This document shows, in pieces, positions 54,745 through 63,433 of a stretch of DNA of 64,000 nt (position 1 is the first letter of the stretch; every line of letters begins with the position of its first letter). Source of the DNA: CAVSIS01 sp963814875 (GTDB lineage: Bacteria > Acidobacteriota > Thermoanaerobaculia > Thermoanaerobaculales > Sulfomarinibacteraceae); the NCBI GenBank assembly GCA_963814875.1, contig CAWFFJ010000022.1:62001-126000 (forward strand), written 5' to 3'. Below the pieces are notes generated by a model, which saw only the letters and a list, made by a program, of their open reading frames with translations, searched no databases and was not told the DNA's origin. The translations under genes and the position numbers were made by a program.

Positions 54745-55371
54745 CGCCAGGGCGTCTGCGAGCCGCCGACGGATGTCGGCGGGAACCTCCGGATCGGTGG
54801 TCGCCGCCTCGAGATCCTCTCGGGTGTCGATGTCGGCCAGGACGTCGACCTCGCCCCAGCCAACGCCACGCTCTGTGAGCCGCGCCCGGGTCGCTCCAAG
54901 CGTGTTCGGCGACGAGTACGGAATGCCTCGGAAGATATCGGCCCCTGGCGCACGCTGGCCGACCAGCCAGTAGCCGCCGTCCGCTGCCGGACCGAGCACG
55001 ACCGCCGCATGGTCCAGGGCCGACAACGCCCGTTCGAGCCGCTCTGGAACCACCCCTGGGCAGTCCGCGCCGATCAGAATGACCCGTCGATGGCCCTCGG
55101 CAAAGCGGCGCGCGAAGGCCGCTGCCATCCGTTCGCCCAGCCCCCCGCGCCCCTGGAGCTCGACCTCGACGTCGCCGGGTTGTTGCCAACCATCCGGAGG
55201 GTCCGTCAGCGCGAGCACCATCCGCCGGCCGGTTCGCGCCGCCGCGTCGATCGCGTGCTCCAACACGACCGCCGCGACCCGGGCGGCCGCCAGGGCGCCG
55301 ATCGCCGCCGCCAGCCGGGTCTTGCCTCGGCCCGGCAGCGGCGGACGCGCGAAAACGACGATCGCACTCAC
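54730..55371 (-). CDS. TIGR04282 (DUF2064)-like glycosyltransferase
   Basis: 213 residues, a small GT-A-type nucleotidyl/glycosyltransferase fold. 'AIVVFARPPLPGRGKTRLA', 'RRVILIGADCPGVVPERLER' (metal-binding D), 'VVLGPAADGGYWLVGQ' and 'WGEVDVLADIDTREDL' are the family blocks. The GTG start at 55371 overlaps the TGA of the upstream TIGR04283-like gene. These two families are commonly adjacent; arsenosugar or other glycoconjugate synthesis has been proposed for them, but no arsenic genes are in view. Confidence 0.88.
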   Translation of the reverse strand: MSAIVVFARPPLPGRGKTRLAAAIGALAAARVAAVVLEHAIDAAARTGRRMVLALTDPPDGWQQPGDVEVELQGRGGLGERMAAAFARRFAEGHRRVILIGADCPGVVPERLERALSALDHAAVVLGPAADGGYWLVGQRAPGADIFRGIPYSSPNTLGATRARLTERGVGWGEVDVLADIDTREDLEAATTDPEVPADIRRRLADALASSLR

Positions 55372-56081
55372 CGGACCGACCGGTACCACCGCGCGAGGGA
55401 ATGGGGGGACACGCCGAGGCGGAACAGCCACGGGAAGGTGGCGGTCATGAGCCGGGTGCGCAGGGGCTGGCGCTCGAAACGCCGGCCGGTGGTCGTCATC
55501 TCCAACGGCAGCCGCACGATCCGGCCGAGCTTGGCAGCCTCGCGAACGAACGCCACGTCTTCCATGAGCGGGATCGCCGGGAAGCCGCCCAGCGCCGCGA
55601 ACTCCGAGCGGCGGATCGCCAGCCCCTGATCGCCATACGGCCGGCCCAGGCCGCGCGAGCGCAGGTCGTTGAGCCGCAGCAGGATGCGCCACAGCCGCCC
55701 GGAACGGCCGTCGCTCGGCTCGGTGCGCAGGCGGAAGCACGCCAGCGAGACCTCGGGATCTGCGAGAGCCCGCCGGACCGCCGGCAGCCAACCCTTCGGG
55801 AGACGGCAGTCCGCATGGACGAAGAGTAGCTCCGACGCCGTGGTTGCCGCGGCGCCGCGGTTGAGCTGAGATCCCCTCCCCCTTCCGCCGGCCACGATCC
55901 GAACGCCGCTGCGGCCCCGTGCGATCTCAACCGTCGCGTCCCGACTGCCGCCGTCGCTGACCACGACCTCGACACCGGGTTGGTGGCCGATGGCTTCAAG
56001 ACAGCCGGGCAGGGCACGCTCTTCATCGAGTGTCGGCACGACAACGGCGAGGTCGCAGCGCCTCGAGGCCGGTTCCGCCAT
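55368..56081 (-). CDS. TIGR04283-like family 2 glycosyltransferase
   Basis: 237 residues, GT-A fold. 'LAVVVPTLDEERALPGCLEA', 'VVSDGGSRDATVEIARG' (first Asp), 'LFVHADCRLPKGW' (DxD-like), 'RPYGDQGLAIRRSEF' and 'GGFPAIPLMEDVAFVRE' (ED motif). Annotated families call it arsenosugar biosynthesis glycosyltransferase, but that is a neighbourhood-based name. 4-bp overlap with the downstream gene. No signal peptide. Confidence 0.88.
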   Translation of the reverse strand: MAEPASRRCDLAVVVPTLDEERALPGCLEAIGHQPGVEVVVSDGGSRDATVEIARGRSGVRIVAGGRGRGSQLNRGAAATTASELLFVHADCRLPKGWLPAVRRALADPEVSLACFRLRTEPSDGRSGRLWRILLRLNDLRSRGLGRPYGDQGLAIRRSEFAALGGFPAIPLMEDVAFVREAAKLGRIVRLPLEMTTTGRRFERQPLRTRLMTATFPWLFRLGVSPHSLARWYRSVR

Positions 56082-56158
56082 CGACCCATTGTAGGTGCTG
56101 GCACCCGGCCGTCAGGTATCATTCCGCTCGGGACGGTCGGGCCGTCCCGGGAGGCAGC

Positions 56159-56518
56159 GTGCAGGAGATTGCAGATCTCGAAAACATCCCCCCACGGGGG
56201 CTTGTCTTCAGCTACAAGGACGGTCCGTTCGACGAGGAGGGCATCCTGCTCTGTCTCGGCGACGACGAGGTCCGAGCTTACAAGAACCAGTGCCGCCATC
56301 TCGCCATGCGCCTCAACGATCGCGAGCCGCGCGAGCTCTGGGACTCGAGCGGCGAGCTGCTGGCCTGCAGCTCGCACGGTGCGCGGTACCGGCCGTCCGA
56401 CGGCCTGTGCGTCGCGGGACCGTGCAAAGGATCCCACCTGAAAGCGCTCCCGGTGGTCGTAAGAGACGGCACCGTTTGGCTCGACACCTCGAAGATCGGC
56501 GGCTTCTTCAACATGTAG
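56159..56518 (+). CDS. Rieske [2Fe-2S] ferredoxin-like protein
   Basis: 119 residues. The two Rieske boxes are 'CRHLAMRLN' (CxH) and 'CSSHGARYRPSDG' (CxxH), the spacing of small soluble Rieske ferredoxins rather than bc1-type subunits (no membrane anchor, no disulphide Cys pair). An electron carrier, or a binding domain of a dioxygenase system; partner unknown. The GTG start follows GGGAGG. Convergent with feoB, sharing the hairpin at 56531. Confidence 0.88.
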   Translation: MQEIADLENIPPRGLVFSYKDGPFDEEGILLCLGDDEVRAYKNQCRHLAMRLNDREPRELWDSSGELLACSSHGARYRPSDGLCVAGPCKGSHLKALPVVVRDGTVWLDTSKIGGFFNM

Positions 56519-56530
56519 TCTGAGAGTCGC

Positions 56531-56613
56531 ACCTGGCGCTGCGGCACTCAAACTCAATGTGTTTCAAGAGAACGAAATATCGAGCTTGAGTATGCGCTAT
56601 GCCAGGGGTAGGA
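56531..56613. terminator. Imperfect inverted repeat between convergent Rieske and feoB genes
   Basis: CCTGGCGCTGCGGCACTCAA (56531-56550) matches the reverse complement of TTGAGTATGCGCTATGCCAG (about 56586-56613) at most positions. The right arm overlaps the last codons of feoB. The central loop is A/T-rich for this genome. A plausible two-way terminator. Confidence 0.45.
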
Positions 56614-58528
56614 CGGTGAGGAGCACGCGGCCGGCGACGGCCACGACCACGGCGACGACCACGGTGAGGGCAGAGATCCACGCGGTGTCCCGCCAGCCCA
56701 CCCGTCGGGCCATTGCGGCCACCGTGGCGACGCAAGGCACGTAGAAGACCACGAACAGCGTGAAAGTAAAGAGCTGCGTCGTGGTCAGCACCGTCCCAAC
56801 GCTCGTCGTTCCGAGTGCCTGGACCAGCATCACCAGCGTCAGCTCCTTGCGCAACACGCCGAAGACCAGCGTCATGCCGACGGCCGCTGGAAGCCCGAGG
56901 AGGCCGACGGTCAGCGGTGACAGAGCCACGTCGAACAGCCTCGCCGCCCCGAGCCACTCGAGCACGGCCAGAATCGCCGACGACACGATCAGGAGCGGCC
57001 ACGCCACGGTGATGAACTCCTTGAGCGACAACCAGGTCTTGCTCACGAGGGTTTTCGGGATCGGGAGCCGGAGGTCCGGAATCTCGAGAATGAGGCCGGG
57101 CGACCGACCCTTCATCGAGCGGGTGAGGACATTGCCGAGCACGACCACCACCACGATGTTGAGCAGGTAGATGGCCAGCGCCCACAGCGGTCCCATGTAG
57201 GCGGCAACGAGCCCGTAGATCACGGTGGTTCGAGCCGAGCATGGGATGAAGGCGGTCAACGCGGTGGTGATCCTACGGTCACGAGGTGACTCCAGAATGC
57301 TGGTCGACATGATCGCGGGCACCGAGCAGCCGTAGCCGAGCATCATCGGGAGAACCGACTTGCCGTGCAGGCCGATCCGGTGCATGAAGCTGTCGAGGAT
57401 GTAGGCCATCCGTGGGAGGTAGCCGGTGTCCTCGAGCACGGCGAGGCCGACCAGGAACGGCAGCACGTAGGGCAGCACGATCGCCACCCCACCTGAGAGG
57501 CCCATGATGACGCCGTGGCAGAGCATGCCAAGAAAGGTGCCCGCAGGCAGGTACGCGGAGAGGACGAGGCGGAGCGAGTCGAACGCCCTGAGCAGGGGTG
57601 GCTCGAGTCGCTGCCCGACGCCGAACACGAGGTAGAAGAAGCCGCCGAGAATCAGCAACATCAGCGGACCGCCGGTCAACGGGTGGAGCAGGACACGGTC
57701 CGCCCGCTCCCGCCACCCCAGCTGCGGATGGCCGACGGTCGTGACCCGGTCCTCGATCGCATGGGCGACCGCGTGGCGGGAACCCGAGACGATCTGGTCG
57801 GCGCTCCAGCCGTGCGCCTCCTCGAGGCGAGCGATCTCCGCCTTGACCGCGGCCAGCTCGGAGGGGCGCACGGCGGCTGGCAGCTGCCGGTCGAGATCGG
57901 ATCCGTTCTCGAGCAGCTGCTGCGCGAGCAGACGGAACGAGGCGGCGATCCCGTTCACCTTGAGGGCACTCGAAACCGCTTCGATCGCCGCTTCGACCTC
58001 CCGGTCGAGTGGCACCGGTCGGGCGCTTCCGCCCACCATCGCCGCGCGCAATGCCTCGCGGAAGAGGTTGCGCAGCCCTCGCCCTCGGCTGCCGACGGTC
58101 GGGACGACCGGCACGCCGAGCTCTCGCGCCAGCGCGTCCGCATCGACCGCAATGCCCTTGCGCTGCGCCTCGTCGACCATGTTGAGGGCGATCACCATTG
58201 GCTGCTCGAGCTCGAGCAGCTGGAGCGTCAGCTCCAGGGAACGACCGAGACGACTCGCGTCCACGACGTTGACGATGACGTCGTAGGGCCGCTCGAACAG
58301 ATACTGGAGACCGACCGTTTCCGCCTGGTCGATCGAGGTCATCGAGTAGATTCCGGGCAAATCGACGATCTCGACCTCACGTCCGGCGACGAGCGCTCGA
58401 CTCATCGTGTAGCCGACCGATGAGCCGGGGAAGTTCGCGGTCGCCGAGCGATAGCCCGCGACCGCGTTGAATATCGTGCTCTTTCCGCAGTTTGGCTGGC
58501 CTGCGAGAACCAGACGCACGCCGGTCAA
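56597..58528 (-). CDS. feoB: Ferrous iron transport protein B
   Basis: Fe(II) importer of the inner membrane. 643 residues: N-terminal G domain with P-loop 'LAGQPNCGKSTIFNAVAG', G2/G3 'NFPGSSVGYT', 'VDLPGIYSM', G4 'ALNMVDEA', then a helical linker, then about eight to ten membrane helices with Gate motifs 'LPYVLPFLVGLAVLEDTGYL', 'GYGCSVPAIMST' and 'FIPCSARTTVIYGLVAAYMG'. The start is a TTG overlapping the feoA stop (58528) or a GTG at 58519. Complete. The frame continues upstream as feoA shadow. Confidence 0.94.
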   Translation of the reverse strand: MTGVRLVLAGQPNCGKSTIFNAVAGYRSATANFPGSSVGYTMSRALVAGREVEIVDLPGIYSMTSIDQAETVGLQYLFERPYDVIVNVVDASRLGRSLELTLQLLELEQPMVIALNMVDEAQRKGIAVDADALARELGVPVVPTVGSRGRGLRNLFREALRAAMVGGSARPVPLDREVEAAIEAVSSALKVNGIAASFRLLAQQLLENGSDLDRQLPAAVRPSELAAVKAEIARLEEAHGWSADQIVSGSRHAVAHAIEDRVTTVGHPQLGWRERADRVLLHPLTGGPLMLLILGGFFYLVFGVGQRLEPPLLRAFDSLRLVLSAYLPAGTFLGMLCHGVIMGLSGGVAIVLPYVLPFLVGLAVLEDTGYLPRMAYILDSFMHRIGLHGKSVLPMMLGYGCSVPAIMSTSILESPRDRRITTALTAFIPCSARTTVIYGLVAAYMGPLWALAIYLLNIVVVVVLGNVLTRSMKGRSPGLILEIPDLRLPIPKTLVSKTWLSLKEFITVAWPLLIVSSAILAVLEWLGAARLFDVALSPLTVGLLGLPAAVGMTLVFGVLRKELTLVMLVQALGTTSVGTVLTTTQLFTFTLFVVFYVPCVATVAAMARRVGWRDTAWISALTVVVAVVVAVAGRVLLTVLPLA

Positions 58529-58776
58529 CCCACCAGACGGCGGGTCATTCCGTCCGCTTCGACATTGATCTTGCGCGCGATGCCTCGGCCGAGCGCGACC
58601 CGAGTGCCATCGACGTCGATCAGCACGGGACCATGGAACGGCGCCCTCTCGACCACCATCAAAGCGCCGCCGACATGGATGCCCATGCTGTTCAGGTGCG
58701 AACGGACCACACGACCGCCCTCGATCTCTACGACTCGGGCCGACTGGCCGAGCTCCACATGTTCGAGCGTCATCAT
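58525..58776 (-). CDS. feoA: FeoA-domain iron transport protein
   Basis: 83 residues, SH3-like. 'LEHVELGQSARVVEIEGG', 'SHLNSMGIHVGGALMVVERA' and 'VALGRGIARKINVE' are FeoA blocks. It is thought to interact with FeoB's G domain. The TGA overlaps the start of feoB, so the two are translated together. A 38-codon ORF lies 35 bp upstream. Confidence 0.93.
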   Translation of the reverse strand: MMTLEHVELGQSARVVEIEGGRVVRSHLNSMGIHVGGALMVVERAPFHGPVLIDVDGTRVALGRGIARKINVEADGMTRRLVG

Positions 58777-58811
58777 GGCGGCGAGCGCCCTCCTCGCCTC
58801 CCCATCCTAGG

Positions 58812-58928
58812 TCAAGTCGCACGGCGAGTAAAGCCATTTGTGGTCATGACTTCCGCACGCTCGTGCAGAATTTCACATCTCTCGGCCGGTATGGCCATGG
58901 CGACGCACTCCACGCAATTCCACATCAT
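58812..58928 (-). CDS. 38-codon Cys-containing ORF ahead of feoA
   Basis: Product 38 residues, starting MMWNCVECVAMAIPAERCEI, with CxxC at residues 5-8 and a third Cys at about 18. Two adjacent ATG codons lie 10 bases after a strong GGGGAGGT, better than that of feoA itself, and the stop is 35 bp before the feoA ATG. No family recognised. It could be a small Feo-operon protein that binds metal, or a regulatory leader peptide. Smaller than typical FeoC and lacking a winged-helix pattern. Confidence 0.45.
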   Translation of the reverse strand: MMWNCVECVAMAIPAERCEILHERAEVMTTNGFTRRAT

Positions 58929-58992
58929 CAAATGAGACCTCCCCTCAGTGTCGATCGGCAGCCGAGGGTAGAATCGCCCCCTGGAGGTCGCG

Positions 58993-60987
58993 ATGAGCCA
59001 GCAGCCATTCCGGGTCGAGCTCGCCGAGCTGCCCGATCCCCAACCCTTCGAGCCGGGGATCCGCCGCGCGCCGAGCCGCGGCTGCGACCTCCACCGCGAG
59101 GACATTCGTCTCGCGCTGGCCAACGCGCTGCGTTACGTGCCCCGCGAGCACCATCCGGTCGTCGCTCCCGAGTTCCTCGACGAGCTGCGCACCAGGGGAC
59201 GGATCTACGGCTACCGCTACCGTCCCGCCGGGCGGATCTGGGGCCGACCGATCGACGACTACCCGGGCCGCATCGTCGAGGCGCGCGCCATGCGGGTGAT
59301 GATCGACAACAACCTCGAGTTCGACGTCGCGCTCTACCCCTACGAGCTGGTGACCTACGGCGAGTCCGGTCAGGTCTGCCAGAACTGGATGCAGTACCGG
59401 CTCATCACGCGCTACCTCGAGCTCATGGACGACACCCAGACCCTGGTCGTGTCGTCTGGTCACCCGCTCGGGCTCTTCCCCTCCCGGCCGGAGGCGCCGC
59501 GGGCGATCCTGACCAACGGCCTCATGGTCGGGATGTTCGACACTCCGGATGAATTCCACCGGCTCGCCGCGCTCGGCTGCGTCAACTACGGCCAGATGAC
59601 GGCCGGCGGGTGGATGTACATCGGCCCCCAGGGCATCGTCCACGGCACCTACATCACGCTCCTCAACGCCGGCCGGCTCTACCTCGGCGTCCCCGACAGC
59701 GCCGACCTCGCAGGCAAGACCTTCGTCTCCTCGGGCCTCGGCGGCATGTCCGGGGCGCAGCCGAAGGCGCTCGAGATCGCCGGAGGAGCCGGCATCGTCG
59801 CCGAGGTCGACCCGTCGCGGATCGCGACCCGGCACTCCCAGGGCTGGGTCGGGCGGGTCACCGACGACTGCGGGCGGGCGGTCGGGTGGATGCTGGACGC
59901 TGCCGGCCGAGGTGAAGCACTGTCGATCGCCTACCAGGGCAACATCGTCGACCTGCTCGAGTACCTCGACCGTCATGACGTCCCGGTCGACCTGGTCAGC
60001 GATCAGACCTCGTGCCACGTTCCCTACGACGGGGGCTACACCCCGGCGGGAATCAGCTTCGAGGAGGGGCGCACGCTACTCGCCCAGGACCGAGACCGCC
60101 TGCACGCGTTGGTCGACGCGAGCCTGCGCCGGCACTACGAGGCGCTGGTTCGCCTGACCGCCAAGGGCGCCCGCTTCTGGGACTACGGCAACGCCTTCCT
60201 CAAGGCCGTGTTCGACGCCGGAGTCACCGAGGTCGCGAGGAACGGCCGCGACACCAATGCGGGCTTCGTGTGGCCGTCCTACGTCGAGGACATCATGGGA
60301 CCGATGTGCTTCGACTTCGGCTACGGGCCGTTCCGCTGGGTGTGCCTGTCGGGCCGGCCGGAGGACCTCCGACGAACTGACCGGGCCGCCATGGAGTCCA
60401 TCGACCCCACCCGACGCGGTCAGGACCGCGACAACTGGCAGTGGATCCGCGACGCCGAGAGAAACGCGCTGGTGGTCGGCACCCAGGCGAGGATCCTCTA
60501 TGCCGACGCCGAGGGCCGCACCGCCATCGCCCGCCGCTTCAACGCCATGGTCCGCGCGGGAGAGATCGGGCCGGTGATGATGGGACGCGACCACCACGAC
60601 ACCGGCGGTACCGATTCCCCCTTCCGCGAGACCGCCAACATCCTCGACGGGTCGAACCCCACCGCCGACATGGCGCACCACTGCTGGGCCGGCAACGCGG
60701 CCCGCGGCATGACCCTCGCGGTCCTGTCCAACGGCGGCGGCGTCGGCACCGGCAAGGCGATCAACGGCGGCTTCGGCCTCGTCCTCGACGGCTCCGAGAG
60801 GGTCGACCGCATCCTCGACACTGCGCTCGAGTGGGACGTCATGTCCGGCGTGTCGCGCCGCGCATGGGCGCGCAACCCCAACGCGGTCGAAACCGTGGCG
60901 GCGTGGAACGCCGCCAACGCCAACCGGGGTCACGTCACCGAGCCCGAGGTCGCCGACCCCGGCCTCCTCGACGAGCTCGTCGGCTAG
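58993..60987 (+). CDS. hutU: Urocanate hydratase (long form)
   Basis: Second step of histidine degradation: urocanate to imidazolone propionate, with tightly bound NAD+. 664 residues, nearer the ~676-residue eukaryotic form than the ~555-residue Bacillus/Pseudomonas form. 'LVVSSGHPLGLFPS', 'NYGQMTAGGWMYIGPQGIVH', 'GLGGMSGAQPKALEIAGG' (NAD site region), 'TDQTSCHVPYDGG'-like 'SDQTSCHVPYDGGY', 'GRDHHDTGGTDSPFRET' and 'NGGGVGTGKAINGG'. ATG follows GGAGG. No hutH, hutI or hutG in the window; it is divergent from the feo operon. Confidence 0.95.
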   Translation: MSQQPFRVELAELPDPQPFEPGIRRAPSRGCDLHREDIRLALANALRYVPREHHPVVAPEFLDELRTRGRIYGYRYRPAGRIWGRPIDDYPGRIVEARAMRVMIDNNLEFDVALYPYELVTYGESGQVCQNWMQYRLITRYLELMDDTQTLVVSSGHPLGLFPSRPEAPRAILTNGLMVGMFDTPDEFHRLAALGCVNYGQMTAGGWMYIGPQGIVHGTYITLLNAGRLYLGVPDSADLAGKTFVSSGLGGMSGAQPKALEIAGGAGIVAEVDPSRIATRHSQGWVGRVTDDCGRAVGWMLDAAGRGEALSIAYQGNIVDLLEYLDRHDVPVDLVSDQTSCHVPYDGGYTPAGISFEEGRTLLAQDRDRLHALVDASLRRHYEALVRLTAKGARFWDYGNAFLKAVFDAGVTEVARNGRDTNAGFVWPSYVEDIMGPMCFDFGYGPFRWVCLSGRPEDLRRTDRAAMESIDPTRRGQDRDNWQWIRDAERNALVVGTQARILYADAEGRTAIARRFNAMVRAGEIGPVMMGRDHHDTGGTDSPFRETANILDGSNPTADMAHHCWAGNAARGMTLAVLSNGGGVGTGKAINGGFGLVLDGSERVDRILDTALEWDVMSGVSRRAWARNPNAVETVAAWNAANANRGHVTEPEVADPGLLDELVG

Positions 60988-61884
60988 ATGGCCTTCGGAC
61001 TGCTCGTCGTCGCAGCGGCGGTGCTCTTCCGGCTTCGCCTGGGCCGTCCGCACGACTCGCAAGACCGTGGCAATCGCGCTGGCGGTGGCCGCGGCCGTGT
61101 CGTCGCCGCGGCGCTGCCCTCCGCGCCTACCGCCTACACCCTCCGCAAGACGATCGGCCTGCTGCTGATGCCGCTCGGGCTGATCTGGCTCGGCATCCTG
61201 GCCGCGGCCGTCGTCAGCCTCGAAACTGGCCGGCGCCGGCTCGCGGTGGGTCTGGCGACCCTCGCCATGGTCATCGAGGTCGCCGGAAGCCCGGTGATCG
61301 GGACGTGGATGATCGGCCGGCTCGAGCGTCCGTTCGAAGGCGTCGATCCGATGCGACAAGGTCCCTTCGAGGCGGTCCTCGTGCTCGGCGGAGGCGCGAA
61401 CCGCGATCAGGCCGGACGAATCTCGCTGGACGACGCCGGCGATCGCATCATCCTCGCCGTCCGGCTGTTCCTCGCTGGCCGCACCGAACGGCTGGTGGCG
61501 TCGGGGCCGTGGGTCAAGGCCGAGGACGGATCGGTCTGGAGCTACCCCGAGCTGGTTGCCGACCTGTGGCGCGAGCTCGGCGTCCCACGCGACCGGGTCG
61601 TGGTGCTGAGCGGCCCCTCCAGCACCTCCGACGAGGCCGCGGCCTACGCCGACCTGGTCGCGCGGAACGGATGGAAGCGTCTCGGCCTCGTGACCTCGGC
61701 ATTCCACATGCGCCGCGGTCTCGCCAATCTCCGCCGTCACGGCGTCATCGCTACGGCCCTCCCGTGTGACCTCCGGGGCTCGGCAGGCGCGTGGGACATG
61801 CGTGCGCTGGTTCCCCAGCCGAGCGGGCTCCTGCTCTCGCAGCTCGCCCTGTGGGAGGTACTCGGCTCCGCCGCAGGGAGATGA
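60988..61884 (+). CDS. YdcF-like membrane protein (DUF218)
   Basis: 298 residues as drawn. The DUF218 domain is clear: 'FEAVLVLGGGANRDQAGR', 'RLFLAGRTERLVASGPW', 'VVVLSGPSSTSDEAAAYADL' and 'RLGLVTSAFHMRRGLANLRR', after two membrane helices ('TIGLLLMPLGLIWLGILAAA', 'LAVGLATLAMVIEVAGS'). Family members (YdcF, SanA, ElyC) act in envelope/peptidoglycan-related processes. The ATG at 60988 touches the hutU stop, but the first ~45 residues are atypical (R/G-rich), so the real start or a frame error may lie before residue ~48. Confidence 0.8.
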   Translation: MAFGLLVVAAAVLFRLRLGRPHDSQDRGNRAGGGRGRVVAAALPSAPTAYTLRKTIGLLLMPLGLIWLGILAAAVVSLETGRRRLAVGLATLAMVIEVAGSPVIGTWMIGRLERPFEGVDPMRQGPFEAVLVLGGGANRDQAGRISLDDAGDRIILAVRLFLAGRTERLVASGPWVKAEDGSVWSYPELVADLWRELGVPRDRVVVLSGPSSTSDEAAAYADLVARNGWKRLGLVTSAFHMRRGLANLRRHGVIATALPCDLRGSAGAWDMRALVPQPSGLLLSQLALWEVLGSAAGR

Positions 61885-61992
61885 CTGGCCCCATCCATCG
61901 TGACCTCTGAGCAGGTGCAGGGTCTTGCGAAAGATCCACGTGAACCTCGCTCGACCGTTCAGGCTGGGCGCATCGGCGCTACACTCGCTCCC

Positions 61993-63260
61993 ATGGACAC
62001 ACTCATCAGCGAGCTGCCGCCGCAGCTGGTGGGCTTCGTTCTGGCGCTCGCGCTCGGCCTCTTGATCGGTTTCGAGCGCGAGGAAAGCCGACCCAGGAGA
62101 CTCGCCCGACGGCCACTTCGGCGGCGTGCGGACGTTTCCGATCATCAGCATGGGCGGCTTCCTCCTGGTCACTGCGTTTCCCGAGTCCGCCCTCCCCTTC
62201 GCCATCGGCCTCGCGGTCCTCGGACTGCTGCTCGGGGTGACGGTCTACCTGACGGGCTCGGCGGGCGGCGACATCGGCATTACCACCGAGACCGCCGCGC
62301 TGCTGACCTTCACCCTCGGCGCGGCCGCCGCCCGGGGCCTGTACTGGATCGCCATCGCCGCCGGCGTGGTGGCGGTGATGCTCCTCCAGGAGAAGCAGGT
62401 GCTTGGAGGGCCTCGCGACGCGTATAGCCGCGGCACGAGCTGTCGACCCTCGCCCGCTTCCTGCTCATCACCGGCGTCATTCTGCCGGCGGTTCCCAACC
62501 GGGCATTCACGGCCTACGAGATCAACCCATTCAAGATCTGGCTCGTCGTGGTTGCGGTCAGCGCCGTCTCCTACTCGAGCTACCTGTTACAGCGGCGCCT
62601 GGGCGGCGACCGCGGGCTTCTGCTTGCCGGACTGCTCGGCGGCGCCTACTCCTCGACCGTCACGACCGTCGTCCTCGCGCGCCAGTTCGCGGGTCGATCC
62701 GCAGCGCGGCCGAGCCTACGCGGGCGCGATCACCGCGGCGACCGGCGTCATGTACGCCCGGCTGTGGATCCTGCTCGCGCTGTTCTCGCCGCTGCTCGCC
62801 GCTCGCCTGACCTGGGTCTTCTGGCCGCTGGCGGTCATCGGCGCCGTCGTCGGCGCGCTGCTCGGTCGCCACCGGGGCCGGGGGCTCGAGGAGGCGACCA
62901 CGGTCTCCGGGAACCCGCTCGAGCTGCGCTCGGCCTTCCTCTTCGCTGCTGTCTTCCTCGGCGTCCTCGCCGCGACCCGGTTCGTCGCAGCCCACTTCGG
63001 TCGACGCCGGTATTCTGGTGTTGGCCGGCGTCATGGGTCTGACCGATGTCGATCCCTTCATCCTCGGTGTCGCGCAGTACTCGAGCCATGGTCTCGAGGC
63101 CGGGACCGCCGCCCTCGCGGTCGTCGTCGCCGCCACTGCCAACAACGTCATGAAGGGCATCTACGCCCTGGTGTTCGGCGAGCGCCGCGTCGGCTGGACG
63201 GCGCTCCTGTCGCTGAGCACCCTCGGAGCGGCCAGCCTCGCCCTGTACTGGTGGTTGTAG
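61993..63260 (+). CDS. MgtC/SapB family (DUF4010) membrane protein, about five frameshifts
   Basis: Joined frames give about 425 residues and ~12 helices. The N-terminal MgtC-like part has 'GFVLALALGLLIGFEREES' and 'RTFPIISMGGFLLV'; a DUF4010 C-terminal part follows ('GGAYSSTVTTVVLARQFAG', 'MLAGVMGLTDVDPFILGVAQ', 'ATANNVMKGIYALVFGERRV'). Function unknown; MgtC relatives affect Mg2+ homeostasis. Breaks near 62090, 62404, 62433, 62696 and 63001. Each is repaired by two bases, twice by turning TCGA into TCGCGA. The start is ATG 61993; the in-frame upstream ATG lies outside the family match. Confidence 0.78.
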
Positions 63261-63433
63261 ACCACGGGCCCTTTGAGTGCGGGGCGTGATCCGCCGCGAG
63301 CGTGTGGTTTCCTGGCCACAAGCTCCCATGGGACGCTGCCCGCATCCGGAGGTCCCGGTTGTTCGTCCACGACGGGAGGGACTACCATGGACGCCGGCTC
63401 GGTCGTAGCCTGTGACCGGCCGAGGAGGAAGGA

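Noticed and set aside
60076..62205. 709-codon minus-strand ORF over hutU and ydcF-like genes
   Set aside because: Antisense to two recognisable genes; no domain, no ribosome-binding site.
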